A stretch of 64,000 nucleotides of DNA. Source: Lachnospiraceae bacterium GAM79 (lineage in GTDB: Bacteria; Bacillota; Clostridia; Lachnospirales; Lachnospiraceae). Positions 7,242 through 16,598 of this stretch are shown here, piece by piece. Under the pieces are notes generated by a model. That model was not told the origin of the DNA, ran no database searches, and was given only the letters and a program-made list of their open reading frames with translations. The position numbers and the translations under genes were made by a program. The number at the start of each line of letters is the position of its first letter. Positions within the stretch are counted from its first letter, which is position 1. Location: assembly GCA_003584705.1 (NCBI GenBank), contig AP018536.1:186001-250000 (forward strand). The letters are read 5' to 3'.

Positions 7242-9064
7242 AATTAAAAAGTCCACATTTTGAAAAACTGAAATCCCTCACAAAGAAGCAGAAAAAACTG
7301 ATCCTGGCGGGGATTGCACTGCTTCTGCTGCTTTTGGCAGCCTGTTATACCGTGTTTATTGCACCGTTACTTCAGAAAGAACAGTGGATCTACAAGGAAG
7401 AGACGGTGGAGCGTGGTACTTTAAAGGTAGGTGTGACGGAGAGCGGTTCTCTGGAATACAACACAAAATCCGTAGATTACGATCTGGATCTGGATGTCAG
7501 TGACGATGACGAGGATGACAGTGAGGAAGATGACGATGATACCGTACAGAAATATCTGAAGATAGAGGAGATCTATGCTGCCAGCGGGCAGCGTGTCACC
7601 GAAGGCGAGGAACTGCTGAAATTCACGGAAGACAGCGTGGAGGCGGTTCGGGCGCTATTGCAGAATGCGGTAGTGGAGGCGCAGGCAGACTATGCGGAGG
7701 CAGAGAGTACCTATGAATTGTCCCTGCTGGAAGCCCAGACCGACTACGATACCCAGAAGATCAGTGCTTCTTATGCGTCGTCCATTCGGAATACTTCGGC
7801 AAGCAGTGTGGCAAATAACGTAACTTCTCTACAGGTGCAGCTGGAGCAGAAGCAGGCGAATACAGCTTCTCTGCAGGAGAAGCTGACAGAAACTCAGGAA
7901 GATTATCAGGATGCATTGGAAGATTATGAAGCGGCAAAAGAAGGTTATGAAGGCGCCGGAACCGATAATACAGTGAATTTTATGACAATACAGAACGGTT
8001 ATCTCAGTGCCAGATCCAAATACCAGCAGGCAAAATCAGCGTTGACGCAGGCAGAGGATGCTTTATCGGAGAATGAAAGTGCTATTACCGATCTGCAGAA
8101 CCAGCTGGCAGCGGCACAGGCAAAGCAAAAAATCGATAAGCTGGATACAGAAGAGACCTATCAGGAAGCGGTGATCACCGGGCAGAATGCCCAGACCACT
8201 TACAACGCTGCTGTGGAAGATCTGAAGGAGACCTTACAGGAAGCGGAAGAGACGAAAGAAAAACGGGAAGAACAGTTACAGGCGTTTGAGGATTTTGTCG
8301 GAAGTGATGGTATTATCTATGCCACAGAAGATGGTGTGATCACAGAGGTCAGCTACGAAGCGGGAGACCGCCTGACGACGACAGGAGCTTTGTCTTCCTA
8401 TGCAACGTCGGATGACATGCGGATCTCCGTGGATGTGACCCAGGAGGATATTGTGGATCTGCAGGTAGGGGATGCGGTAGATATCGCCTTTACGGCATAC
8501 CCGGAGGAGTCCTATACCGGAAGCATTCTCTCCATCAATACCACGGCTACTTCTGATTATAGTAATACCGTAAGCTACACTGTGGAGATCAGCGCGGAAG
8601 GCGCGTTGGAGAAGCTGTATGGGGGAATGACCGCAGATGTCATTTTCGTAACGGAAGAAAAAGAGGATGTTATCTATGTGTCCCGTAAGGCCATTGTCGA
8701 AGAAAACGGCAAAACCTATGTATATCGCAAGACAGCACTGGGAGGTAAGGAACTGGCGGAGGTAGAGACCGGCATTACCAATGGCGTGGACATTGAGATC
8801 CTGTCAGGACTGGAAGAAGGGGACACCATCTATCTGGCAAGCAAAGTCAGCTCCGAGGCAGAGGTAAAGAGCACGCAGGAGGATTCCGGCAGCAGTGCTG
8901 ATACCACAACCGGCAGTGATATGGAGCTTCAGGAATTCAACGAATCCCTTATGCCAGAGGATATGCAGATGCCTTCCGGAGGAGCAATGCCGCAGGGTGG
9001 TCCTGGGGGTAGTAATTCCGACAGCTTCGGCGGCGGAATGCCGGGCGGTCCCGGAAGACAATAA
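7238..9064 (+). CDS. HlyD/MacA-type efflux adaptor, second of three
   Basis: The 608-residue adaptor has one membrane segment at about residues 18-40, split lipoyl domain halves (AASGQRVTEGEELLKFTEDSV and DGIIYATEDGVITEVSYE), a long coiled-coil hairpin (about residues 140-345), a beta-barrel and a membrane-proximal domain. At the point where MacA-type proteins enter the lipoyl domain it carries an acidic run of Asp and Glu (about residues 86-102, DDDEDDSEEDDDD). The end is Gly/Met/Pro-rich (MPQGGPGG, GGGMPGGPGRQ), as in the permease of the same operon. The paralogue downstream has Gly/Ser repeats at the site of the acidic run. The substrate cannot be read from the sequence. Confidence 0.88.
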   Translation: MKLKSPHFEKLKSLTKKQKKLILAGIALLLLLLAACYTVFIAPLLQKEQWIYKEETVERGTLKVGVTESGSLEYNTKSVDYDLDLDVSDDDEDDSEEDDDDTVQKYLKIEEIYAASGQRVTEGEELLKFTEDSVEAVRALLQNAVVEAQADYAEAESTYELSLLEAQTDYDTQKISASYASSIRNTSASSVANNVTSLQVQLEQKQANTASLQEKLTETQEDYQDALEDYEAAKEGYEGAGTDNTVNFMTIQNGYLSARSKYQQAKSALTQAEDALSENESAITDLQNQLAAAQAKQKIDKLDTEETYQEAVITGQNAQTTYNAAVEDLKETLQEAEETKEKREEQLQAFEDFVGSDGIIYATEDGVITEVSYEAGDRLTTTGALSSYATSDDMRISVDVTQEDIVDLQVGDAVDIAFTAYPEESYTGSILSINTTATSDYSNTVSYTVEISAEGALEKLYGGMTADVIFVTEEKEDVIYVSRKAIVEENGKTYVYRKTALGGKELAEVETGITNGVDIEILSGLEEGDTIYLASKVSSEAEVKSTQEDSGSSADTTTGSDMELQEFNESLMPEDMQMPSGGAMPQGGPGGSNSDSFGGGMPGGPGRQ

Positions 9065-9118
9065 ATCAGGCGGATGGAACAAATGTTGAGAAACAGACAG
9101 GAATGATTGGGAACAATT

Positions 9119-10915
9119 ATGAAGCAGAATGAAAATGGGAAAAAGATCAAGGAAACTATAAAAAATCGGATGAGCTGGATCGGATCATGGAAAAGCTGGT
9201 CGAAAAGGCGCAAGCTCACCACAGGTATCTGTGGTGTCTGCGTGATCGTTGTAGTGGCTGGTGCCATCAGCATCTTTGGTAGTTCTGATACGGAAGTCAT
9301 TTATAAAGAGACCACCGTAAAATACGGGACACTGGTCAAAGGTGTGACGGAGAGCGGCTCCGTGGATATCGGTACGGTGGATCAGACCTTTGATCTGGAT
9401 ATGAGTGCCCTGCAGAGAACGGATACTTCCGGCAGCAGTTCCTCCGGCAGTTCATCAGGTGGCTCCTCCGGTAGTACTGCCGGCAGCAGCTCTGGATCCG
9501 GTGGATTTGGCGGCATGAGTGCTTCCGGCGGCGGAGCCCAGGGAGGCTTAGACATGTTTGGGCAGATCTTCAATATGGGCGGCAGCAGCTCCGGCAGCAA
9601 CGGTGACGATTCTACCCTGACCGTGGCAGAAGTAGTGGTCTCCGTGGGGCAGCAGGTATCCGAGGGAGATCCCCTGTACCTGCTGGAAGAAGACAGTGTC
9701 TCCGATCTGGAAGACGAACTGCAGTCTAACGTTGAGAAAGCAAAAGCGGATCTGGAGGCGGTGGAAGCCGACCAGACCCTGTCAAAACAACAGGCAAAAT
9801 ACACTTATGACAGCAGCACTGCTTACGGCAGTTATATTGATACCGAGTACAGTACTACATTGCAGGAACTTCAGAATACAGTAGATTCTGCGGAGAGCAC
9901 GCTGGAGCAGGCGAAGAGCAGCCTGGTAGATTATCAGGCACAGCTGGAGGAAGTAACGGCAGCCTATGAGGATGCGGCACAGGTATTGTCGAACTGTAAA
10001 TACAGCCTGAACAGTACAGACGCAGCAGATGATACTTACGGATATGTCTATTACGCGCAGCTGACGGGGCAGGCACAGTCCACGGCAGATTCCCTGGAGC
10101 AGCAGAAGGAAGAGCTGGAACAGAGAGTAGAGCAGGCGGAGGAAAATGTAACCACTGCCGAGACCGCTTATAATAAAGCAAAGCGGGAACTGGGGCAGGG
10201 AAAACTGACCGCAGCCGAGACAAAAAAACTGCGGACGCTGGCTTACAATACCGCACAGGAGACTTACGATATTGCGCTGGGGTATCTGGAACAGGATCTG
10301 TCCGATCAGCAGGAAACCTACGATGAGACTCTGGAAAAATGGAACGAGTTCAGCACTTATATCGATGGTAATGCAGTATGTGCAAGATACAACGGTGTCA
10401 TCACCGGCGTGGATCTGGAGGCCGGAGACAAGATCAGTACCGGAACCTCTCTGGTTACCTTATACGATATGGACGAAGTGACCATAACGGTAACGGTGGA
10501 TGAAGATGACATGACGGATATCTCTCTGGGATCTGCAGCGAATATTGCATTGACGGCATATCCGGAAGATATCTTTACGGCAAAGGTGACGGCTATCGGA
10601 GATGCGACATCGGATTCCAGTGGAAATATAACTTATGACGTAACTGTCACATTAGAAGGGGATGTTTCAGGACTGTTCCAGGGCATGACAGGAGATGTAA
10701 CTTTCGTTACGGAACAAACGGAAGAAGTGCTGTATGTCTCATGCAGAGCCATTATCACAGAGGATGACAAGACTTATGTAAAAGTGAAGACAGCAGATGG
10801 AAGCATTGTGAAAAAGGAAATAACGACAGGACTGTCAGATGACTCTAATGTGGAGATCTCCGGAGATATTGCAGAAGGAGATACCGTATTGATCGAAAGC
10901 AGCATTACGAAGTAG
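9119..10915 (+). CDS. HlyD/MacA-type efflux adaptor, third of three
   Basis: The ~598-residue adaptor has a membrane segment (about residues 35-55, GVCVIVVVAGAISIFG), lipoyl halves, a coiled-coil hairpin (about 195-405) and the beta-barrel domain with FQGMTGDVTFVTEQ. It differs from its two paralogues by a ~70-residue Ser/Gly-rich insertion (about residues 100-170) exactly where the second adaptor has an acidic run. ATG 9119 is given as start; TTG 9107 is in frame and closer to an AGGA sequence, so either is possible. It is the last adaptor before the permease at 10965 and most resembles classical MacA in ending shortly after the barrel (EGDTVLIESSITK). Confidence 0.85.
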   Translation: MKQNENGKKIKETIKNRMSWIGSWKSWSKRRKLTTGICGVCVIVVVAGAISIFGSSDTEVIYKETTVKYGTLVKGVTESGSVDIGTVDQTFDLDMSALQRTDTSGSSSSGSSSGGSSGSTAGSSSGSGGFGGMSASGGGAQGGLDMFGQIFNMGGSSSGSNGDDSTLTVAEVVVSVGQQVSEGDPLYLLEEDSVSDLEDELQSNVEKAKADLEAVEADQTLSKQQAKYTYDSSTAYGSYIDTEYSTTLQELQNTVDSAESTLEQAKSSLVDYQAQLEEVTAAYEDAAQVLSNCKYSLNSTDAADDTYGYVYYAQLTGQAQSTADSLEQQKEELEQRVEQAEENVTTAETAYNKAKRELGQGKLTAAETKKLRTLAYNTAQETYDIALGYLEQDLSDQQETYDETLEKWNEFSTYIDGNAVCARYNGVITGVDLEAGDKISTGTSLVTLYDMDEVTITVTVDEDDMTDISLGSAANIALTAYPEDIFTAKVTAIGDATSDSSGNITYDVTVTLEGDVSGLFQGMTGDVTFVTEQTEEVLYVSCRAIITEDDKTYVKVKTADGSIVKKEITTGLSDDSNVEISGDIAEGDTVLIESSITK

Positions 10916-10964
10916 AGCGGAGACCTGTGGGAAAGTAAGGTCAATGGAAGGGAAGAAGTAGAAT

Positions 10965-12308
10965 ATGAGATTATCCGAAATATTACGTCTGGTGTGGCTG
11001 AACCTGTCACAGAATAAATTCAAAGTGATCCTGACTTCCATCGGTATCGTTGTAGGATCCGCCACCATAATGCTGGTGCTGGCGATAGGTACCGGTGGAA
11101 AAGAAGAAGTGGCGGAGCAGTTCAAGAACCTGAATGCCGGAGCCATTGATATTTCCTGCGACAGCAGTGACAGCGGTGGTTTTAGCTTTGAAATGCCGGG
11201 CGGTGGAGGAAGCGTTACCGTCACAAATATGGGCGGAGGTCCCGGAGGAGGTTCCGGCGGCGGTATGTCCGGTGGTCCCGGCGGGGGAATGGATTTCGGC
11301 GGATTTTTCGGATTCGGACAGGAGGAAGAGAGCGAAGCCGTGACATTGACCAGTGAAGACTGTGATGATCTGGCGACTTTTGTCTCCGGAATCTCTGCAA
11401 CTACGATCTCTTATTCCACTACAGCATCGGTGGAGGGAGGCAATATGACCTCTGCTTCCTATTACACCATTGCCGGTGTGGAGGACAATTATGCTGTCAT
11501 CAATAATCTGGAAATGGCCATCGGGGATTTCCTCACAGAAGAAAACAACGAGAGCAAGGAAAAGGTGTGCGTACTGGGTGCCACCGTAGCAAAGGAAATT
11601 TTTGGCAGCGCCTACGATGCTTATGACGGTATAGTCTATATTGATGGGCGCCCCTATATAGTGTCAGGGGTACTATCCGAGATGGGAACTGTGGCATCCG
11701 GCATCAGCCCGGATACGGCAATCTATGTACCTTACGAAACCGGCATCAAATACATTACCGGTACGAATATCAGTCCAACCATCACGGTCATTGCGGAGGA
11801 TGTGAATCAGGTGGATACCGTAATGACGGATGTGGAGAGTGCCTTAAAAGAAAGCTATCCCAACACCACATTTACCATCAGCGATGCCGGAAGCAAGATG
11901 GAGGCAGCCTCCGCTTCCAATGAGACTTTGACATTACTGCTGATCTCTATGGCAGTGATCGTATTTATCGTCGGCGGTATCGGTATTATGAACGTGCTGT
12001 TTGTATCCATCAAGGAGCGTACCAATGAGATCGGTATTTTGAAAGCGCTGGGCTGTTCCCGGAAGGATATCCTGTTGGAGTTTTTATTGGAGGCAAGCTT
12101 TACCAGTCTGGTAGGAGCGGTACTGGGGGTATTGGTGGCGCTTGGAATCACCCCGTTAGTGCAGTTGTTCAACGTGAGAGTGTCCCTGTCGGTACAAGGT
12201 GCAGTATTGTCGCTGTTGTTTGGTGTCTTCACCGGAAGTATCTTCGGCTTCTATCCGGCGTATAAGGCATCGAGACTGATCCCCGTAGAAGCTTTAAATC
12301 AGGAGTAG
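10965..12308 (+). CDS. MacB-like ABC exporter permease
   Basis: The 447-residue FtsX/MacB-fold permease has an N-terminal membrane helix (about 18-40), a large extracellular MacB-type domain, and three C-terminal helices with the conserved GGIGIMNVLFVSIKERTNEI segment at the start of the FtsX domain. It ends PAYKASRLIPVEAL, as this family does. The extracellular domain contains an unusual Gly/Met-rich insertion (about residues 73-112, GGGPGGGSGGGMSGGPGGG) not typical of MacB. It lies 49 bases after the third adaptor and 19 before the ATPase. Together they form a MacAB-like exporter; a pneumococcal counterpart (Spr0693-0695) is known, but with only one adaptor. Confidence 0.9.
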   Translation: MRLSEILRLVWLNLSQNKFKVILTSIGIVVGSATIMLVLAIGTGGKEEVAEQFKNLNAGAIDISCDSSDSGGFSFEMPGGGGSVTVTNMGGGPGGGSGGGMSGGPGGGMDFGGFFGFGQEEESEAVTLTSEDCDDLATFVSGISATTISYSTTASVEGGNMTSASYYTIAGVEDNYAVINNLEMAIGDFLTEENNESKEKVCVLGATVAKEIFGSAYDAYDGIVYIDGRPYIVSGVLSEMGTVASGISPDTAIYVPYETGIKYITGTNISPTITVIAEDVNQVDTVMTDVESALKESYPNTTFTISDAGSKMEAASASNETLTLLLISMAVIVFIVGGIGIMNVLFVSIKERTNEIGILKALGCSRKDILLEFLLEASFTSLVGAVLGVLVALGITPLVQLFNVRVSLSVQGAVLSLLFGVFTGSIFGFYPAYKASRLIPVEALNQE

Positions 12309-12327
12309 TGCGAAAGGTGTAAGGATT

Positions 12328-13005
12328 ATGATGGAAAACGCAATGATCACCATGAAAAATATAAATAAAGGCTATATGCTGGGAGAGGAGCGTCTGCCGA
12401 TTTTGAAGGACATCAATTTTCAGGTAAATAAGGGAGAATATGTGGCAATCTTAGGCCCTTCCGGTTCCGGTAAGACTACGTTAATGAATATGATCGGCTG
12501 TATGGATGTGATGGACAGTGGGGAATATTATCTGGATGGCATGGCAATCCACGAGACCAAAGAGGACGACCTGACCATGGTGCGCAACCAGAAGATCGGG
12601 TTCATTTTCCAGAACTATCAGCTGATCCCGACCTATAATGTCATGCAGAATATTATCATGCCCCTGCTGATGCGCGGCATGACCCACGAGGAAGCAGAAG
12701 AAAAGTGTAAAAATACGATCAAACTGCTGGGGCTGGATCATCGTATCGGACATAAGCCCAACGAATTGTCCGGCGGACAGAAGCAGAGAGTATCCATTGC
12801 CAGAGCACTGGTGGGACAGCCGGCGATCCTTCTGGCGGATGAGCCTACCGGTGCACTGGATCAGACCAGCGGTAAGGAAGTACTGAAGCTGTTCCGGGAA
12901 CTGAACGATATGGGCAACACCATCGTCATGATCACCCACGACCTGGGCGTTGCCCAGTCCGCGAAGCAAATTGTCCGCATCGTGGACGGACAGTTGCAGG
13001 AGTAA
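12328..13005 (+). CDS. MacB/LolD-type ABC ATPase
   Basis: This 225-residue ATPase energises the exporter encoded just upstream. It carries Walker A GPSGSGKTT (43-51), Q-loop FIFQNYQLIP, signature LSGGQ (147-151), Walker B ILLADEP (167-173) followed by TGALD, and the H-loop in VMITHDL. Size and motifs match the stand-alone ATPases of FtsX-type exporters such as LolD or YtrE. In Gram-negative MacB the ATPase and permease are one chain; here they are separate genes with a 19-base gap. It is the last gene of the exporter operon, since an AraC regulator with its own upstream region follows. Confidence 0.93.
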   Translation: MMENAMITMKNINKGYMLGEERLPILKDINFQVNKGEYVAILGPSGSGKTTLMNMIGCMDVMDSGEYYLDGMAIHETKEDDLTMVRNQKIGFIFQNYQLIPTYNVMQNIIMPLLMRGMTHEEAEEKCKNTIKLLGLDHRIGHKPNELSGGQKQRVSIARALVGQPAILLADEPTGALDQTSGKEVLKLFRELNDMGNTIVMITHDLGVAQSAKQIVRIVDGQLQE

Positions 13006-13103
13006 AAGACGCCCCCTTTTCCAGCTTGCGTGTGTCAGATGCATATAGTAAAATAGTACACAGAAAAAGCAGAACTAAAATAAGCTTTTGATATGGGTGG
13101 ATT

Positions 13104-15407
13104 ATGAAGAGAAACAGTGACAGGCGTTCGGAAAATACAATCGTATTCAGCTATCTGAGAACTTATTTGATCGTATTGATCATACCGTTGATCATCTGCT
13201 CTCTGTACTGCGGGCGGGTGATCAGCATCCTGGAGCGAGACGATACGCTTCAGGCGGTGGAAAAGCTCCGCTATTCGGAGACATCGGTGGACACGCTGCT
13301 GGAAGAGGCGGAAGGCGTCGGCAGTATGATCCTTAATAATGTAGCGGTGCAGAATTTTACCGGCAAGGCAGACGCGCTGCAATATCCGAATACCTACAGT
13401 ATTATAGAGCTGCAGAGGACATTGCCGGATATTTCCTATACAAATGAAAATATCTACGGATATTTTATTTTCTTTGATCAAAGCCAGCTGGTGATCAACA
13501 GGAACATTGCGTACACTTATCCGGACTTTTATGAGCTGTATTTTCATGAACAGCAATATGATACCTATGAGGAGTGGCTGCAGAACAAGACCGGGATGAA
13601 CAGACAATACGGTATTCTCGCAAGCCGTGAATATCTCTTCGGACAGGCAGGCATCACCGAAGAGATGATGACCTACGATGTCCCGCTTCCGTCATATTCC
13701 TTCGAAGACAACAGTCTGGTCAGAGTCTGTATCCGCAAGGCTGCGGTGGAAGCATTGATGCCGACACTGGCAGAGGATACGGCACAGATGATCCAAAATG
13801 ACCAGGGGAAGCTGTTATATTGTGAAGGAATGATTGATGCACAGGAGACGGAGGAACTCCTCGCAGCCTCCGGTCGGGAAAAGGATTATGACGGCGTACA
13901 TTGCAAATATATTCGTTATCAGGGCGAGCAGTATCTGCTGTTGTCCGCCACTTCGGAACGCACGGGATTGACATATTCCTTCCTGCAGCCGTCCCTTGCC
14001 GTCAGAGTCAGAGGACTTCAGACGGTGCTGTATATGGTGCTGCTGATCCTCTTCGCCGGACTGGTGGGAATCATCCTCAGCATCCGGATGTCTTATAAGA
14101 CAGCGCGACCGATCAACGAACTGTTGAAAGAAGTACTGGTGAATGATAATGAAGTCAATGGAAATACGATGTTTTCCCATCTGCACAATTCGTACCGGAG
14201 ACTTATGACAGCCAACAGCGAGCTGCAGACCGCGATGGAAGAGCAGAAGCCTTTTCTGCAGGAGGTGTTCAGCTATCAGCTGTTGTACGGCAATATCGGT
14301 CTGGACGATGATATCTATAAAAATGCGGATTACGTACAGTTTGCCTATCGGGATAAGGTATTCTGGGTATTGCTGTTCCGCGGCAGAACGGAACAACTGC
14401 CGGAGGGACCCTTGCAGGCGCATAATCTGTATACCATCGTACTGACGGAACTGATCCGCAAATTCCTCCCGGACAGACAGGTGATCACAGCCGGTGAAGA
14501 CAAAGTTATCGTGATCATGGAATTGCCGAAAGAGCAGCGGGCGGAATACCACAGACAATCCGAAGCTCTGGTACAAAAGCTGGGACAGGAGCTGCCGGAA
14601 GCGCTGGCAGACGGGATCGGGGTATACGGCGGAACCGTGGCAGAGGATCTGGCGCAGATCAGTATTTCTTATGAAAATGCCATGTTGATGCAGCTCTATC
14701 AGGAAAAAGACGGCTCCCGGAATATTATTTGGTATGAAAAGCAGAAGCAGGTGAATACCTATCCGACGGAAGAGAAATGCCGTGCGCTGCTCCATCAGGT
14801 ACTGAAGGGCGATGTGGAAAATGTCTATCAGACGTTTGCGGATGTGATCGAAGAGTATTTTATTCAGGGAAGCCTGAATCCCTATCTCCAGAATCTGCTG
14901 CTGGATGAGCTGCAGATCAATCTGGTACGGATCATGGATATCCTGCGGGTATCCGACAACGAATATCAGGAATTCTGCCAGAGACTGGAGCGCAATCATA
15001 ATGACGATATGCTGGAGCGGATCCGGATCACGAGGAATCTGTATCTGGAGCTGGGACAGAAGGTATACGAGCGGAAAAACGGCAAGGTCGTGGAGCTGTC
15101 CGCAGTGATCGCCTATTTGAACCTCCACTATGCAGATCAGGATCTGTCGCTGACGAGTACGGCGGAAGCCATGCAGGTAAGTGAGGGATATCTGTCCACA
15201 CTCTTCAAACAGGAAACGGGAGTAAAGTTCTCCTCCTACGTGGAACAGCTTCGAATGGAGCAGGCAAAACAGCTGCTGAGTACAACATCCATGACCATAC
15301 GGGAGATCACACAGCGGACGGGATACACTTCGGAGAATTCCTTCTGCCGGGCGTTCAAGAGAGTGACCGGTATGAGCACGACGGAATGGAAAACCCAGGA
15401 AAAATAA
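13104..15407 (+). CDS. Membrane AraC-family sensor-regulator
   Basis: The 767-residue protein has a membrane helix at about residues 18-38, an extracellular sensor region of ~260 residues (Cache-like by layout), a second helix (about 305-330, VLYMVLLILFAGLVGIILSI), a cytoplasmic linker, and a C-terminal AraC helix-turn-helix pair (about 665-765) with SEGYLSTLFKQETGVKFSSY and the second motif TGYTSENSFCRAFKRVTGMS. Regulators of this layout commonly sit beside LplB/LplC importers in Clostridia and Bacilli and respond to oligosaccharides outside the cell. A likely promoter is TTGCGT-17-TAAAAT at 13026-13054. It is expected to activate the operon starting at 15628; a strong terminator separates the two. 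Confidence 0.88.
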   Translation: MKRNSDRRSENTIVFSYLRTYLIVLIIPLIICSLYCGRVISILERDDTLQAVEKLRYSETSVDTLLEEAEGVGSMILNNVAVQNFTGKADALQYPNTYSIIELQRTLPDISYTNENIYGYFIFFDQSQLVINRNIAYTYPDFYELYFHEQQYDTYEEWLQNKTGMNRQYGILASREYLFGQAGITEEMMTYDVPLPSYSFEDNSLVRVCIRKAAVEALMPTLAEDTAQMIQNDQGKLLYCEGMIDAQETEELLAASGREKDYDGVHCKYIRYQGEQYLLLSATSERTGLTYSFLQPSLAVRVRGLQTVLYMVLLILFAGLVGIILSIRMSYKTARPINELLKEVLVNDNEVNGNTMFSHLHNSYRRLMTANSELQTAMEEQKPFLQEVFSYQLLYGNIGLDDDIYKNADYVQFAYRDKVFWVLLFRGRTEQLPEGPLQAHNLYTIVLTELIRKFLPDRQVITAGEDKVIVIMELPKEQRAEYHRQSEALVQKLGQELPEALADGIGVYGGTVAEDLAQISISYENAMLMQLYQEKDGSRNIIWYEKQKQVNTYPTEEKCRALLHQVLKGDVENVYQTFADVIEEYFIQGSLNPYLQNLLLDELQINLVRIMDILRVSDNEYQEFCQRLERNHNDDMLERIRITRNLYLELGQKVYERKNGKVVELSAVIAYLNLHYADQDLSLTSTAEAMQVSEGYLSTLFKQETGVKFSSYVEQLRMEQAKQLLSTTSMTIREITQRTGYTSENSFCRAFKRVTGMSTTEWKTQEK

Positions 15408-15430
15408 GGGTTTTCGGACATATTGAAAGG

Positions 15431-15471
15431 ATTGCATATTCATTTTAAGTAAATGAATATGCAATTTTTTT
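15431..15471 (+). terminator. Rho-independent terminator after the AraC gene
   Basis: A perfect 15-base stem, ATTGCATATTCATTT with AAATGAATATGCAAT, and a five-base loop are followed by a run of T. It separates the regulator transcript from the transporter operon. Confidence 0.9.
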
Positions 15472-15627
15472 GCGCCTTTTTTGGGGAGGAAGTTTTGCAT
15501 ATGCGTCAAAAAGAGATGGATATATACAACACCATATGGGGTGTGTTTTAATCGGGCTATCAGGAGGGCAGACAAAAAGCTGCCAAACAAAAAACAAAAA
15601 GAAAAAGAGAAAGGAGAGTTGTGGGAG

Positions 15628-16581
15628 ATGGCAATCGCACAAAAAAAATCAGCCGGAGCCTCCTCTAAAAAAAGCCTGTTGAAATATCTGCAGGGGCACT
15701 GGCAATTATATCTGATGATCCTGCCACCGATCATTATGCTGTTGATCTTCGCATATGGACCGATGTACGGTATCCTGATCGCTTTCAAGGATTACAAGGT
15801 ATCGCAGGGAATCTGGGGGAGCGCATGGGCGAAAAACCACGGGTTCTACAATTTTATCAAGTTTTTCAAAAATTATAACTTCTGGGAGTGTATACGGAAT
15901 ACGTTGACCCTGTCCCTGTATTCCCTGTTAGTATCTACCCCCTGCTCGATCATCCTGGCATTGTGTCTGAACTATGCAAGAAATGTAAAGTACCGGAAAA
16001 CCGTACAGATGATTACCTATTGTCCCTATTTTATCTCTACTGTCGTGTTTGTAGGTATCATCAAACTGGTGCTGGATACCAGAATCGGTGTGATCGGAAG
16101 CTTCTTATATGATACGTTCGGTCTTAACATCATGGGCAGCGCATCCGCATTCCCGTCTCTGTATGTATGGAGTGGTGTCTGGCAGGGAGCCGGATACGGA
16201 GCCATCATCTATATGGCGACGCTGGCAGGCGTAGATATGCAGCTCCATGAGGCGGCGATCATCGACGGCGCAACGTTATTGCAGCGGATCCGCTATATTG
16301 ATCTGCCGGAGGTGATTCCGACAGCAGTCATTATGCTGATCCTGAATATGGGAAGCATTCTGAATGTAGGATCCGAAAAAGTGCTGGCGATGCAGAACCA
16401 GAACAACCTGAGCGCATCCGAGGTCATCAATACCTATGCCTACAAGGTGTCACTGGTTTCCTCGTTCCCCGATTTCTCGTATTCTACGGCGATCGGACTC
16501 TTCCAGTCACTGGTGGGACTGATCCTCGTACTGGGAGCGAATAAAGTGGCGGATAAGGTATCCGGCAATGGATTTGTATAG
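15628..16581 (+). CDS. LplB-type oligosaccharide ABC permease
   Basis: The 317-residue inner-membrane permease of a CUT1-like importer has about six helices and the EAA loop EAAIIDGATLLQRIRYIDLP (about residues 205-224), which contacts the ATPase. ATG 15628 with AAGGAG at 15611 is preferred over an upstream in-frame TTG at 15481. The upstream untranslated segment holds AACACC-ATATG-GGGTGT (15528-15544), a possible operator or hairpin. No ATPase gene is present in this operon, which is usual: LplB/LplC systems share a multitask MsmK/MsmX-type ATPase encoded elsewhere. Its partner permease follows 17 bases downstream. Confidence 0.9.
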   Translation: MAIAQKKSAGASSKKSLLKYLQGHWQLYLMILPPIIMLLIFAYGPMYGILIAFKDYKVSQGIWGSAWAKNHGFYNFIKFFKNYNFWECIRNTLTLSLYSLLVSTPCSIILALCLNYARNVKYRKTVQMITYCPYFISTVVFVGIIKLVLDTRIGVIGSFLYDTFGLNIMGSASAFPSLYVWSGVWQGAGYGAIIYMATLAGVDMQLHEAAIIDGATLLQRIRYIDLPEVIPTAVIMLILNMGSILNVGSEKVLAMQNQNNLSASEVINTYAYKVSLVSSFPDFSYSTAIGLFQSLVGLILVLGANKVADKVSGNGFV

Positions 16582-16598
16582 GAGGCAGGAAGACGATT

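Noticed and set aside
13815..15788. 657-codon open frame on the minus strand opposite the AraC sensor gene
   Set aside because: It lies fully antisense to a well supported gene, has no recognisable domain or ribosome site, and is rich in Leu/Ile/Gln/His as expected from the reverse of a coding frame.
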